Shown piece by piece: positions 1-7,950 of a DNA stretch of 16,803 bases. The DNA comes from Clostridium sp. (GTDB lineage: Bacteria > Bacillota > Clostridia > Clostridiales > Clostridiaceae). The position numbers and the translations under genes were made by a program. Numbering within the stretch: position 1 is the stretch's first letter; the number at the start of each line of letters is the position of its first letter. Location: assembly GCA_018372555.1 (NCBI GenBank), contig JAHAIU010000046.1:1-16803 (forward strand). The letters run 5' to 3'. The notes below the pieces were generated by a model. That model did no database searches, was not told the origin of the DNA, and saw nothing but the letters and a program-made list of their open reading frames with translations.

Positions 1-285
1 ACATTCTAATACTACGTCAACGTTTAATTCTTTCCATGGTAAGTCTGCAGGATTTCTTTCAGCTGTAACTTTGATTTCTTTTCCGTTAACAACGAAAGCG
101 CCTTCTTTAACTTCGATTTCTCCATTGAATCTTCCTTGAGAAGAGTCATATTTAAATAAGTGAGCTAAAGTCTTAGCATCTGTTAAGTCGTTGATTGCTA
201 CCACGTTGAATTCTGGGTTTTCAATCATTAATCTTAATGCTAATCTTCCTATTCTTCCAAAACCATTAATTGCTACATTTACCAT
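1..285 (-). CDS. gap: Glyceraldehyde-3-phosphate dehydrogenase, type I (5' part; cut by window edge)
   Basis: This is the first 95 codons of the NAD-dependent glycolytic enzyme that oxidises and phosphorylates glyceraldehyde-3-phosphate to 1,3-bisphosphoglycerate in the cytosol. The start MVNVAINGFGRIGRLALR is the classic Rossmann NAD-binding glycine motif (GFGRIG). It is followed by VVAINDLTD, the family HLFKYDSSQGRF segment and DVVLEC just before the edge. The catalytic Cys-Thr region lies outside the window. The ATG at 283-285 has AGGAGG 6 nt upstream. The gene lies 46 bp downstream of cggR on the same strand, the usual Firmicutes cggR-gap order, so it is probably co-transcribed with cggR and repressed by CggR. 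The call is essentially certain; only the C-terminal two thirds is missing. Confidence 0.97.
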   Translation of the reverse strand, partial: MVNVAINGFGRIGRLALRLMIENPEFNVVAINDLTDAKTLAHLFKYDSSQGRFNGEIEVKEGAFVVNGKEIKVTAERNPADLPWKELNVDVVLEC

Positions 286-331
286 TTGCAATTACCTCCT
301 AAAAATAGTTATATTTAAAATTTTAAAAATT

Positions 332-1375
332 TTAAGCTAATTTATTGTGTTCTTTGATGAACTCCATAATTTTTATTCCAGCAGCTTCATCGGTGACTAA
401 TATGGCATTATGATTATTCATCATAGTTGCAATAATAGCGTCTACTTTATTTTCCCCAGCAGCCACTGCAATATGTGTGTTAATTTTTCTTGCTTCATTA
501 ATATTTATTCCAATTGAAGTATTTTCTGAAACAACTTTAGAATCTTTGTTAAAATAACATCCAAAAGCTTCTCCAACTGCTCCTAAAGATTTAAGCTTAT
601 TAAATTCATCACTTGATACATCTCTTTTTTCAGCCATTACTAAAGCTTCACCAATACCATATATTAAAATATTTGCTTTATGTATGTTATCTATTACTTC
701 TTTTATTTCTTTTTCTTTTAATAAGGTATCTAAGAGATTTAAGCTTAGATTTTCTGGAATATGAAGCAATTTATAGGCACCATTTAACTTTTTTGCTAAA
801 GATGCAGCTAATGTACTTGCTTGTATTTCAACTTTTCTTCCCATTCCGCCTCTGGCTGGAACAACAAGAATATTAGAAACCTTGTTAATCTTTGGCATAG
901 CTTCAACAAACTCTTTTATGGTGTTTCCACCTGTTATAGCTATAATATTATTATCTTCTATTATAGACTTTAAACACTGAGCTGTAGCTTTTCCAATTTC
1001 CTTTAAGATAGTCTTGCTTTTTTCTACATCTCCTGGAACTATTATTACTTCTTTTAATCCAAGGAAATTTTTTATGTTTTCTTCAATATCTGATAAACCT
1101 TTTATTTCATGAATAAATTCTTTAAGTTTATCAACTATTTCTTCCCCTTCTTCTGTAACAGTCATTCCTGGTGTATTAATTTCAATTAAATTTTGAGATT
1201 TTAAAAAATTTATTTCGTTTCTTACAATTCTTTCACCAAGATCTAATTGATTTGCTAAAACACGTCTTCCTATAGGCTGATTGTAATATATCGTCCTTAG
1301 AATACTATAACGCTTTTCTAGGACTTCTACAAGTTCAGGAACTATTTTTTTCTGTAAATATAATATTTCCTGCAC
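332..1375 (-). CDS. cggR: Central glycolytic genes regulator CggR (SorC/DeoR family)
   Basis: Repressor of the gap operon. In Bacillus, CggR binds a tandem operator upstream of its own gene and is released by fructose-1,6-bisphosphate. The 347-aa product is close to the usual 340 aa. An N-terminal winged HTH (about residues 15-85) contains PIGRRVLANQLDLGERIVRNEI, matching the conserved PIGRR...SERV region. The C-terminal SorC-type sugar-phosphate binding domain (about 100-340) includes IAITGGNT, VVPARGGMG and AVAAGENK. The reading frame is open upstream for 24 more codons. I choose the GTG at 1373-1375 because AAAGGAGG lies 7 nt before it; the upstream TTG overlaps that site and the extra residues resemble nothing in the family. 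rpoN lies upstream and gap downstream on the same strand. Confidence 0.93.
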   Translation of the reverse strand: MQEILYLQKKIVPELVEVLEKRYSILRTIYYNQPIGRRVLANQLDLGERIVRNEINFLKSQNLIEINTPGMTVTEEGEEIVDKLKEFIHEIKGLSDIEENIKNFLGLKEVIIVPGDVEKSKTILKEIGKATAQCLKSIIEDNNIIAITGGNTIKEFVEAMPKINKVSNILVVPARGGMGRKVEIQASTLAASLAKKLNGAYKLLHIPENLSLNLLDTLLKEKEIKEVIDNIHKANILIYGIGEALVMAEKRDVSSDEFNKLKSLGAVGEAFGCYFNKDSKVVSENTSIGININEARKINTHIAVAAGENKVDAIIATMMNNHNAILVTDEAAGIKIMEFIKEHNKLA

Positions 1376-1390
1376 TGTCAACCCTCCTTT

Positions 1391-1426
1391 GGTCAAAAAA
1401 AGTCCCATATATATTATATATGTCCC
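1391..1426 (-). promoter_or_regulatory. CggR operator (two direct repeats)
   Basis: On the minus strand two GGGAC boxes (complements of 1422-1426 and 1402-1406) lie exactly 20 bp apart. The proximal one continues as GGGAC-N6-TGACC, matching the Bacillus CggR unit CGGGAC-N6-TGTCC; the distal unit keeps only GGGAC. The site lies just downstream of the predicted transcription start (near 1429) and upstream of the cggR ribosome binding site. Binding there would act as a roadblock and autoregulate cggR-gap. Confidence 0.8.
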
Positions 1427-1435
1427 ACATCTAAT

Positions 1436-1464
1436 ATTATAAAACACTTCTATTGATTTTGAAA
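1436..1464 (-). promoter_or_regulatory. Sigma-A type promoter of cggR-gap
   Basis: A perfect -10 TATAAT (complement of 1436-1441) has a weak -35 TTTCAA (complement of 1459-1464) at 17-bp spacing. It lies immediately upstream of the CggR operator. The poor -35 box makes this a moderate call; the position supports it. Confidence 0.6.
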
Positions 1465-1519
1465 GTACTTTCTTTAAACTTTTCTAAAACTTTTGCAATT
1501 ATTTAGTATATTCTCATTA

Positions 1520-1559
1520 ATGAGGAAGATATATTTAATTATTCTAATATCCTCCTCAT
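1520..1559 (-). terminator. Hairpin between rpoN and cggR (possible terminator)
   Basis: Arms 1520-1532 and 1547-1559 pair over 13 positions. As minus-strand RNA the only irregular pair is a G-U wobble, whereas plus-strand RNA would carry an A-C mismatch, so the structure fits minus-strand transcripts coming from rpoN. No U-run follows, so it may instead be an mRNA stability or processing element. The rest of the gap between the cggR promoter and rpoN is A+T-rich with no gene seen. Confidence 0.4.
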
Positions 1560-1656
1560 AATACTAATCTTCTTATTTTTCTAAAGTTTTATAGTTTAAT
1601 TTATTTTAAAGTTTTATTTTTATTTAAGCTTTAAATCTAGTATAAGCTTTTTTCAT

Positions 1657-3039
1657 TTACTCTATTCTTTTTCTTTTACTTGAAGATCTTATACCTAGTT
1701 CTTCTCTATACTTAGCAACAGTTCTTCTAGAAATATTTAATTTCTTTTTATTAAGCTCATCACAAATTATTTGATCTGATAAAGGTTTCTTCTTATCTTC
1801 TGCATCTATCATTTCTTTTATTTGTTTCTTTATATTAATAACTGCTACATCCTCAGAATTATTTTTTGAAGTACTTAATCCACCAGTAAATAAATCTTTA
1901 ATTTTAACAGTACCAAAACTAGTTAAAATATATTTATCCTTTATAGCTCTACTAACTGTTGACTCATGGATTTTTAATATTTCAGCCATTTCCTTTAATG
2001 TCATTGGTTTTAAATATTTTTGTCCCTTATCAAAGTATTCTTTTTGCTTTTCTACTACTTGTTCTAAAATTCTAAGTAATGTGCTTTTCCTTTGTTCTAT
2101 ACTTTTAATTAAGAACATTGCACTATTAAGTTTTTCCTTTACATAGCTTTCTGTACTTTCATCTTCCTTGTTATTAATAATATCTTTATATAAACTACTT
2201 ATTGAAAGTCTTGGTATTACACCTTCATTCATTATTACAAAGTATTCACCATCTATTTTTCTTATTGCTGCATCTGGAATTATGAATTTGACATCATCTC
2301 CTGTAAAGAATCCTCTTGATGGCTTTGGTTCAAGACCCTTTATAATATCTCCTAAATCTTGTGCTTCTTTTGGAGTTATATTTAAATTTTTAGCAATAAC
2401 AGCAAATTTATTATCTGCGATTAAATCTAAATACTCATCTATTATCTCTTCAAGCTTCTCATCTAACATTCCCTTTTTTAACAATTGGATTTTTAGGCAT
2501 TCTTTTAAATCCCTAGCTCCAATTCCATCTGGGTCTAAATCTTGCAGAATTTCTAAGGCCTCTTCACCTAATTCAATATTAATATCTAACTCCTTGCATA
2601 TCTCTTCTAGAGGCATGTCCAAATATCCTCTACTATCAATATTTTCTATCATATATGAAACTATAGCCTTTTTATATTCATCCTCATCAGATTCAATAAG
2701 TTGCTCTTGTAAATATTCAGTAAGAGATTCACTTTTAGATATAAAATTAAAGGGTGAAACTTCATCATCCTTATTATAATCACCATAACTTTGGTTTCCG
2801 TAATTATCAAACTCTAAGTACTTAATCATTTCCTTATAATCTATTTTATCCTCAAACTTCTTATCTTCTTGGATAAAGTCAAAGTCACCTTCAAGAATTG
2901 GATTTTCTAAAAACTCCTTTTCTATATGCTCTCTTAAATCATAAGTAGACATTTGCAATAACTTAATAGATAATTGCATTTGCTGTGTCATTATTAACTT
3001 TTGTTCTTGGGTAAGATTTAAATTAAAATCTAATTTCAT
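1657..3039 (-). CDS. rpoN: RNA polymerase sigma-54 factor RpoN (SigL)
   Basis: Sigma-54 directs RNA polymerase to -24/-12 promoters that need an AAA+ enhancer-binding activator. The 460-aa length is normal. Region I (1-48) is glutamine/leucine-rich (LTQEQKLIMTQQMQLSIKLLQMS) and ends in the family ENPIL motif. It is followed by an acidic linker (about 51-110), the core-binding domain (about 110-300), the HTH MAEILKIHESTVSRAI (about 350-367) and the RpoN box SRRTVAKYRE at 437-446, one residue from the consensus ARRTVAKYRE. The ATG has a modest AAGGTG upstream. It precedes cggR-gap on the same strand, a common clostridial arrangement. No enhancer-binding protein gene is in the window. Confidence 0.97.
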   Translation of the reverse strand: MKLDFNLNLTQEQKLIMTQQMQLSIKLLQMSTYDLREHIEKEFLENPILEGDFDFIQEDKKFEDKIDYKEMIKYLEFDNYGNQSYGDYNKDDEVSPFNFISKSESLTEYLQEQLIESDEDEYKKAIVSYMIENIDSRGYLDMPLEEICKELDINIELGEEALEILQDLDPDGIGARDLKECLKIQLLKKGMLDEKLEEIIDEYLDLIADNKFAVIAKNLNITPKEAQDLGDIIKGLEPKPSRGFFTGDDVKFIIPDAAIRKIDGEYFVIMNEGVIPRLSISSLYKDIINNKEDESTESYVKEKLNSAMFLIKSIEQRKSTLLRILEQVVEKQKEYFDKGQKYLKPMTLKEMAEILKIHESTVSRAIKDKYILTSFGTVKIKDLFTGGLSTSKNNSEDVAVINIKKQIKEMIDAEDKKKPLSDQIICDELNKKKLNISRRTVAKYREELGIRSSSKRKRIE

Positions 3040-3474
3040 ATATCACACCTTCATCCTATAGAGAACTTCTACCCTTATGTTTTACTTGTAAAATGTAATT
3101 TAATATTTGCTATGTAATCTATTTATAAATTATTCCTAATTTTATTTTAAAGTAATAGATTTCTAGAACATCATTTAAAAATACTTATTTCATTTAGACT
3201 ATTATATTAATAATCCTATAACATTAATAATATATTATTAATACTAATTCTACTACTAGTATAAACGTTACCTTTATCATCTATCAACTACATATATCTC
3301 CAAAAAATAATTTTTTTCTAAACTTTCTCAATTTTCCTATGAATACTAAGATTTTTTATATTTAAATGAATTTTATAAAATCTATTTAAACATTTTCATT
3401 TTTATATAAATATACTAATTTTATATGACTATATTTATAATTTTCTTATTTTCAATTAATATTCTTTCAAATAC
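3040..3474. other. A+T-rich intergenic region upstream of rpoN
   Basis: About 435 bp without a credible gene on either strand. It must hold the rpoN promoter, but the composition offers too many TATAAT-like words to choose one. A perfect dyad TTTTAC-TT-GTAAAA lies at 3080-3093 in the rpoN leader and could be a regulator site; I cannot name the protein. Nothing else is distinctive. Confidence 0.5.
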
Positions 3475-3510
3475 AAAAATGCGTATCACTAAACTGTGAT
3501 ACGCATTTTT
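3475..3510 (-). terminator. Intrinsic terminator of trmL-degV
   Basis: A perfect 15-bp inverted repeat (AAAAATGCGTATCAC and its complement) with a 6-nt loop begins 9 bp past the degV stop codon. A-rich and T-rich ends make it usable in both directions. Confidence 0.9.
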
Positions 3511-3519
3511 AATTCTTTT

Positions 3520-4356
3520 CTATTTACTTAAAAAGAATAATCCACAAACTCTACTTCCTGAGTGTATTCCTACAGCACACCCTGGCGTAGTTTCTATATA
3601 TTTAATATTATTTTCTTCTAAATAACTTTTAAGTTCAGCCTTTATTTCTGGACTTACTATTTCTATTAAAATTACCGGTTCATTTTTATCTGGGTTACTA
3701 TTTTCATAATCAGAAATAATTTTCTTTATTACCTTCTTATTTCCTCTTATCTTATCTTTTGCAACCATCATTCCATCTTCAAAGCCAATAATTACTCTAA
3801 GGCCTAAAGCAGTACCTATTGCCCCTGCTGTTTTAGAGATTCTTCCACCTCTTACTAAATTTTCTAAAGATTCAAAGCAAAGTGATGCATTCATTTTATG
3901 CTTCATAGAATCTATTTCTTTCTTTATTTCTTCAGCAGTAAATCCCTTATCTCTTAGCTCACAAGCTTTTAATACAAAGAAACCTTGAGCTGATGTGATT
4001 ACTTGAGTATCTACTATAACTATATCATCAGATTCTATCATATCTTTAGCTATACAAGCTGAATTATAAGTTCCACTCATATTAGAAGACATCAATACTG
4101 CTACTACCTTATAGCCTTCATTTAATGCATTTCTAAAATATTCTTCAAATCTACTTGGAGTTATTTGAGCTGTAGTAGGTAACACCTTATCTTGCTCTAT
4201 CTTTTCTTGCATTTCTTTTAAGCTAATTTCTTCTCTATCTACGTAACTTTTATCACCAAAATTAATTAGTACTGGTAGAATTTCAATATTATTTTCTCTT
4301 ATTAATTCTTCTGGAATATCTAGACAGCTATCCGTCACTATTTTTATTTTTTCCAT
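3520..4356 (-). CDS. DegV family protein (fatty-acid binding)
   Basis: Soluble two-domain protein of the DegV/FakB family. Members bind a single fatty acid, and FakB proteins present it to the kinase FakA for phosphorylation before lipid synthesis. At 278 aa it is the usual size. It has the N-terminal KIVTDSCLDIP strand, the TTAQITPSRFEEYF lipid-pocket segment, MSSNMSGTYNSA and the LVRGGRISKTAGAIG motif of the family. The ATG follows AGGGGGA with normal spacing. It lies only 17 bp downstream of trmL and just before a strong terminator, so it is the last gene of a two-gene transcript. No fakA is in view, so whether it acts as a FakB is inference. Confidence 0.9.
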   Translation of the reverse strand: MEKIKIVTDSCLDIPEELIRENNIEILPVLINFGDKSYVDREEISLKEMQEKIEQDKVLPTTAQITPSRFEEYFRNALNEGYKVVAVLMSSNMSGTYNSACIAKDMIESDDIVIVDTQVITSAQGFFVLKACELRDKGFTAEEIKKEIDSMKHKMNASLCFESLENLVRGGRISKTAGAIGTALGLRVIIGFEDGMMVAKDKIRGNKKVIKKIISDYENSNPDKNEPVILIEIVSPEIKAELKSYLEENNIKYIETTPGCAVGIHSGSRVCGLFFLSK

Positions 4357-4373
4357 TTTCTATTCCCCCTAAT

Positions 4374-4838
4374 TTACTTCATTTCAGGAAAACCAATTTG
4401 TCTTAATGCCTCATAAGCTACTATTGCAACTGTGTTTGAAAGATTTAAACTTCTTGTGCTAGTTTTTATCATAGGAATTCTAATCCCTTTATGGGCAGTA
4501 TGTACGTCTTCAGGAACACCCGCAGATTCTCTACCAAACATTATGAAATCTCCTTCTTTATATTCAACTTCATCATAATGTTCTGTTGCATGAGTAGTTG
4601 ATAAAAAGATTCTTTCATTTCCATACTTTTTCATAAAATCTTCATAGCTTTCATGAATTTCTAATTTTAATTCACTCCAATAATCTAATCCAGCTCTTTT
4701 CACTTGTTTATCATCTATTTTAAATTTCATTGGTTTTATTAAGTGCAGAGTTGAGTTAGTCAAAACACAAGTCCTAGCAATATTACCAGTGTTTTGAGGT
4801 ATCTCTGGTTGATATAATACTATATTTAAATTATTCAT
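4374..4838 (-). CDS. trmL: tRNA (cytidine(34)-2'-O)-methyltransferase TrmL
   Basis: SPOUT-class methyltransferase that uses S-adenosylmethionine to 2'-O-methylate the wobble nucleotide of tRNA-Leu isoacceptors. The 154-aa product has the full signature: PEIPQNTGNIAR (11-22), FGRESAGVPE (101-110) and the trefoil-knot segment STRSLNLSNTVAIV (127-140), which forms the cofactor site. The frame extends five codons further to a TTG, but that TTG overlaps the GGAGG ribosome binding site. The ATG at 4836-4838, 8 nt after GGAGG, is therefore the start. It has its own good promoter (4900-4928) and a hairpin leader, and is followed by degV. Confidence 0.93.
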   Translation of the reverse strand: MNNLNIVLYQPEIPQNTGNIARTCVLTNSTLHLIKPMKFKIDDKQVKRAGLDYWSELKLEIHESYEDFMKKYGNERIFLSTTHATEHYDEVEYKEGDFIMFGRESAGVPEDVHTAHKGIRIPMIKTSTRSLNLSNTVAIVAYEALRQIGFPEMK

Positions 4839-4858
4839 CTGTATTTCCTCCAATAAAA

Positions 4859-4880
4859 AAGTAAGATATATACCTTACTT
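4859..4880 (-). promoter_or_regulatory. Hairpin followed by U-run in the trmL leader
   Basis: Perfect 7-bp arms AAGTAAG/CTTACTT around an 8-nt loop, followed on the minus strand by further T residues, then the trmL GGAGG about 8 nt beyond. It lies between the trmL promoter and its ribosome binding site. It could be a weak terminator for the upstream HAD gene, an attenuator or a 5' stabiliser. Confidence 0.45.
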
Positions 4881-4899
4881 ATTTAATACCATAATAAAA

Positions 4900-4928
4900 A
4901 TAATACTATATGAAAACTCATTAGTCAA
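4900..4928 (-). promoter_or_regulatory. Sigma-A promoter of trmL-degV
   Basis: -35 TTGACT (complement of 4923-4928), 17-bp spacer, -10 TATTAT (complement of 4900-4905). Predicted start near 4893, giving a leader of about 55 nt. Confidence 0.7.
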
Positions 4929-4998
4929 AGTCATTCGTACTTTATTAACAGAATATTTTTTTATACAATATATATTGCTTATTTCTACAAAATCCCCT

Positions 4999-5835
4999 CT
5001 AAATATCAAATATTTTTTTTAATGCCTTTGCTACTCCATCTTCTTTATTAGTGTCTGTAATAAAATCTGCAAGGTCTTTCACTTTATCTATTGCATTTCC
5101 CATTGCAACTCCAAGACCTGCATATTCAATCATAGAAATATCATTTTCATTATCACCAATACATACTATTTCTTCTCTCTTAAATCCATAATACTCAGCT
5201 AAAGCCTTTACTGCCTTACCTTTTGATGCACCTCTATTATTAATCTCAAGACTTTTTGCACCTGAACCAAAATATATAATATCATCAATTTCATTTAACT
5301 TACTCTTAAGAGCCTTTAACTTTTCAGATTCTAAGGAGAAAGCTATGCTTTTAGTAATCTTTCCGTTACTTCTTAAAAAGAATTCTTCCCATTTCTTTAT
5401 ATCCTTAATTACATTATAATGAATTTTCAAATCATCAAAGCCTCTTTGCTTTGTCATATATAATTTAGTAGCTACCTTAGTAATATAATTTCCACAATAT
5501 ATTTCATTTGATGTATAAAAATGAAATAATAAATTTAAACTTTCAAGAGTCTCTACTAGTTTAATGCAGGTTTCTGGTTTTATGGTATTTTCGTATATTA
5601 CCTTATTAGTGTATTTATCTCTAACTATAGCTCCATTTGCCGCAATAACTGGAGACTTAACACCTAAAAGATGAGAGTAATAGGCAGCATTATTATATAT
5701 TCTTCCTGTAGTTACTACTATTTCTATTCCCTTATCATGTAATTTTTTAATTACTCTCTTGCTTTCATCAGATACTTTTCTCCCTTTACCTAGTAAAGTT
5801 CCATCCATATCAATGCAAACCATCTTATATGCCAT
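4999..5835 (-). CDS. Cof-type HAD-IIB family hydrolase (sugar/FMN phosphatase-like)
   Basis: Cytosolic haloacid-dehalogenase phosphatase of the Cof (IIB) subfamily, which removes phosphate from sugar phosphates, FMN or similar small molecules. The four HAD motifs are intact: CIDMDGTLL with nucleophile Asp9 and acid/base Asp11, VTTGR (41-45), Lys205 in ASKGKA, and GDNENDISMI with Asp228/Asp232 for Mg2+. The IIB cap lies between motifs II and III. The 278-aa length is normal. The ATG follows AAGGAG with good spacing. A promoter lies at 5868-5896 and trmL is 160 bp downstream, so it appears monocistronic. The substrate cannot be told from sequence. Confidence 0.93.
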   Translation of the reverse strand: MAYKMVCIDMDGTLLGKGRKVSDESKRVIKKLHDKGIEIVVTTGRIYNNAAYYSHLLGVKSPVIAANGAIVRDKYTNKVIYENTIKPETCIKLVETLESLNLLFHFYTSNEIYCGNYITKVATKLYMTKQRGFDDLKIHYNVIKDIKKWEEFFLRSNGKITKSIAFSLESEKLKALKSKLNEIDDIIYFGSGAKSLEINNRGASKGKAVKALAEYYGFKREEIVCIGDNENDISMIEYAGLGVAMGNAIDKVKDLADFITDTNKEDGVAKALKKIFDI

Positions 5836-5867
5836 AAATACTCCTTTACGATAACCTTTATTTTATA

Positions 5868-5896
5868 TTTATAATATCACTATAGTTTAATTTCAA
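5868..5896 (-). promoter_or_regulatory. Sigma-A promoter of the HAD hydrolase gene
   Basis: -35 TTGAAA (complement of 5891-5896), 17-bp spacer, -10 TATAAA (complement of 5868-5873). Confidence 0.6.
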
Positions 5897-5924
5897 CAAT
5901 AAACTTAACAAGATAATAACAATT

Positions 5925-6117
5925 AAAATGCAAAGCATTTTAAAATGAAAAATTAAGGTAATAAAAGAATGAAAAAATGGATGAAGAGGTTTTGCTATGC
6001 AAAACCTCCTTAATTTAAATATTCTATTATAAAAAATCCTTATTTTTTATAAGCATTCTTTCATTTATTAATTTCTTCATTTTTTCATTCTTTCATTAAT
6101 AAAATGCTTTGCATTTT
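5925..6117. repeat. 193-bp nested palindromic (MITE-like) element
   Basis: The block is bounded by identical 17-bp palindromes, AAAATGC-AAA-GCATTTT at 5925-5941 and its reverse complement at 6101-6117. The inner flanks are also imperfectly inverted: TAATAAAAGAATGAAAAAAT near 5959-5978 against CATTTTTTCATTCTTTCATTA near 6078-6098. Inside are a 10-bp GC-richer hairpin (5986-6008, GAGGTTTTGC loop TAT), a 9-bp AAATTAAGG/CCTTAATTT pair around it (5950-5958, 6008-6016) and an 11-bp A/T hairpin (6027-6052). It begins 4 bp past the vanW-family stop, so it also supplies terminator-like hairpins for that gene. It has no coding potential. No clear target duplication was found. Confidence 0.6.
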
Positions 6118-6121
6118 ATTA

Positions 6122-7579
6122 CTAGTTGTTTGGTTTTTTCTCTGGTTCAGTCTCATTATTTGCTGTATCTTCTTTTTTAGGATCTTCCTTTTTATTCTCT
6201 TCTTTCTTAGGTTCTTCCTTCTTCTTAGTTCCTCTCTTAACTATTGTATCTGTAGTCATATAAACATCTGTAGCAATAAATTCTCTATCTACTTCTACTC
6301 CATTTTCATAAGTTACTTGATATGAACTTGCCTTGTATCCTGGCATTCCATAAGATACAACTTTTTCAGTTCCTTCTTCCATAGTTGGATCATCTTCATA
6401 CTTTATTTCAGGGTTGTACTTTTCATGAATTTCATTTACTAATTCATAAGTCTTATTACCCATAGCTTCAGTATCTCCATATAAAGTAAAGTTAACTATT
6501 CCGCCACTAACAGAACCTTGAATATATATTGGAAAATCATAAGTATTTACAAACTTATAATCTATATAAGGATTAGCCACTGTTGCATCTAATCCTGGCT
6601 CCGAATAAGAAACTGTAAGGGAGTGATTCATCCTTTCTGTTGATCTAATATTCGCTCTCATCACTGCTCTATAAAGAGTAGTTGAAACTTGACATATTCC
6701 ACCACCATAATCAGGAACTATTTTATTTCCTACATAAGTATTAGCCTTTTCATATCCCTTTTCAGGTGTAGTATCTCCAATTAATCCATTATAACTAAAC
6801 TCATCTCCTGGCATAAGAATAGTTCCATTTACTGTATTGGCTGCAATTTCCATATTCTTAACTCTACCATCGCCAGTATTAACATAATTACTACTATAAC
6901 TGCTTATTTTGCCATTAATTCTAGTTAAATCTTCTGCTTTTATTTTAGCTTCTTCAACTACTAAATCAAAAGTTAAAACTGCCTCATGGTTTGGGTCTGC
7001 ATTTATATTATCTACTAAAGTATTATGAAACTCTTCTTTGTTTATAGTTTTTCCAGAAACATCATCAGTAATAGATATGCTTCCTGAATTTATTTCAATT
7101 GAAGCATTGATAGGCTTTACTCCTACCTCATCAATAACTTTATTTTCAAAAGCTACTAAAGCTTCTTCATCATAAGAAAGTTTTGTATCTACATTAATTG
7201 TCTTTTTTCCCTTTATATATGAATTCTTAGTAAAATTACTTTCATCTTTTCCTACTGTCATAGCTTCTTTTGCTACTTCTTCAAAATTATAACTTGGCTT
7301 TAATTCCTCATAAGTCAGTTCTAAAGTTTTATCCTCTACTTTAACTACTAACTTCTTGTCCAAAATCATATTAGGTAATTTTTCTTTAAGTACCTTAACT
7401 GCTTCTTCTTCATTTAATCCGCCTAAATCTATATCATAAACAAATACACCTGGATATATTTTATCTTGCCATGATGCTACTTTTTTATTAACTGAAAAAA
7501 CATAACTTATAATACCTATTACCAAAATTAAGACTATTGCACCAACTAATATAAAAGTATTTCTATTTATCTTTTTCAA
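6122..7579 (-). CDS. VanW family protein with N-terminal anchor and G5 domain (YoaR-like)
   Basis: Envelope protein of unknown exact function. An N-terminal membrane anchor (about residues 9-29) is followed by a YoaR-type putative peptidoglycan-binding region (about 35-215), the VanW domain (about 240-360, with PGDEFSYN and YGGGICQVSTTLYRA), a G5-like domain (about 380-450) and a Lys/Glu/Pro-rich tail. The frame runs 13 codons further to an ATG, but AAGGAG lies 8 nt before the TTG at 7577-7579. That start gives MKKINRNTF followed by the anchor, so I prefer TTG. VanW domains occur in some vanB-type clusters but are widespread outside them, so the name does not imply vancomycin resistance. The product is likely outside the membrane, in contact with the wall. 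Confidence 0.88.
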   Translation of the reverse strand: MKKINRNTFILVGAIVLILVIGIISYVFSVNKKVASWQDKIYPGVFVYDIDLGGLNEEEAVKVLKEKLPNMILDKKLVVKVEDKTLELTYEELKPSYNFEEVAKEAMTVGKDESNFTKNSYIKGKKTINVDTKLSYDEEALVAFENKVIDEVGVKPINASIEINSGSISITDDVSGKTINKEEFHNTLVDNINADPNHEAVLTFDLVVEEAKIKAEDLTRINGKISSYSSNYVNTGDGRVKNMEIAANTVNGTILMPGDEFSYNGLIGDTTPEKGYEKANTYVGNKIVPDYGGGICQVSTTLYRAVMRANIRSTERMNHSLTVSYSEPGLDATVANPYIDYKFVNTYDFPIYIQGSVSGGIVNFTLYGDTEAMGNKTYELVNEIHEKYNPEIKYEDDPTMEEGTEKVVSYGMPGYKASSYQVTYENGVEVDREFIATDVYMTTDTIVKRGTKKKEEPKKEENKKEDPKKEDTANNETEPEKKPNN

Positions 7580-7838
7580 CGGCCCCACTCCTTTCTTATC
7601 ACCTATATAATTAAACATAACAATTCATAATATTATTATATAATATTTTCCCCTTAAATTTAATATACATTAATTAATAATATTAAATTTTAATAAATAA
7701 TTAATACTTAAATATGTCCATTCTGTTAAGTTTATAGAAATTAATTCCATAACAGAATTAATAATTAAGGATAAGCACTTTGAAATAAAAAACTAAAAAA
7801 TAAGAGGTAAAAGTTAATGGATAATATGTAAATGAGCT
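7580..7838. other. A+T-rich intergenic region upstream of the vanW-family gene
   Basis: No gene is seen. It must contain the vanW-family promoter, but no -35/-10 pair stands out. A 9-bp inverted repeat ATTCTGTTA/TAACAGAAT (7720-7728 and 7750-7758, 21-nt spacer) is the only notable structure and may be a regulator site or part of an old repeat. Confidence 0.4.
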
Positions 7839-7911
7839 GTCGCACAATAAAAAATTAAGAATAAATAATGAAAAAACTCCCGAAGGAGTTTCTAATTTTT
7901 TATTGTACAAC
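7839..7911 (-). terminator. Intrinsic terminator of the GH25 gene with long outer arms
   Basis: On the minus strand the core is AAACTCC-TTCG-GGAGTTT followed by more T residues (core at 7874-7891), a C(UUCG)G tetraloop with U-run. It is enclosed by a second perfect 13-bp inverted repeat (7845-7857 and 7893-7905) that extends with mismatches to 7839 and 7911. It starts 40 bp beyond the GH25 stop codon. Confidence 0.88.
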
Positions 7912-7950
7912 ACCATCTGTGCTACCTTTAAAGCAAGCCTAATATTTTCT

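Noticed and set aside
2168..2779. A 203-codon plus-strand reading frame
   Set aside because: It lies antisense inside rpoN, is rich in Ser/Ile/Leu as expected from the complement of A+T-rich coding DNA, and has no ribosome binding site or recognisable domain.
3080..3093. TTTTAC-TT-GTAAAA dyad as another BlaI operator
   Set aside because: The half sites do not match TACA-N2-TGTA; it is left as an unassigned dyad in the rpoN leader.
6104..6325. Plus-strand 73-codon hydrophobic frame at the vanW-family 3' end
   Set aside because: It is antisense to the Lys/Glu-rich tail, whose complement gives Phe/Leu-rich frames. There is no start signal.
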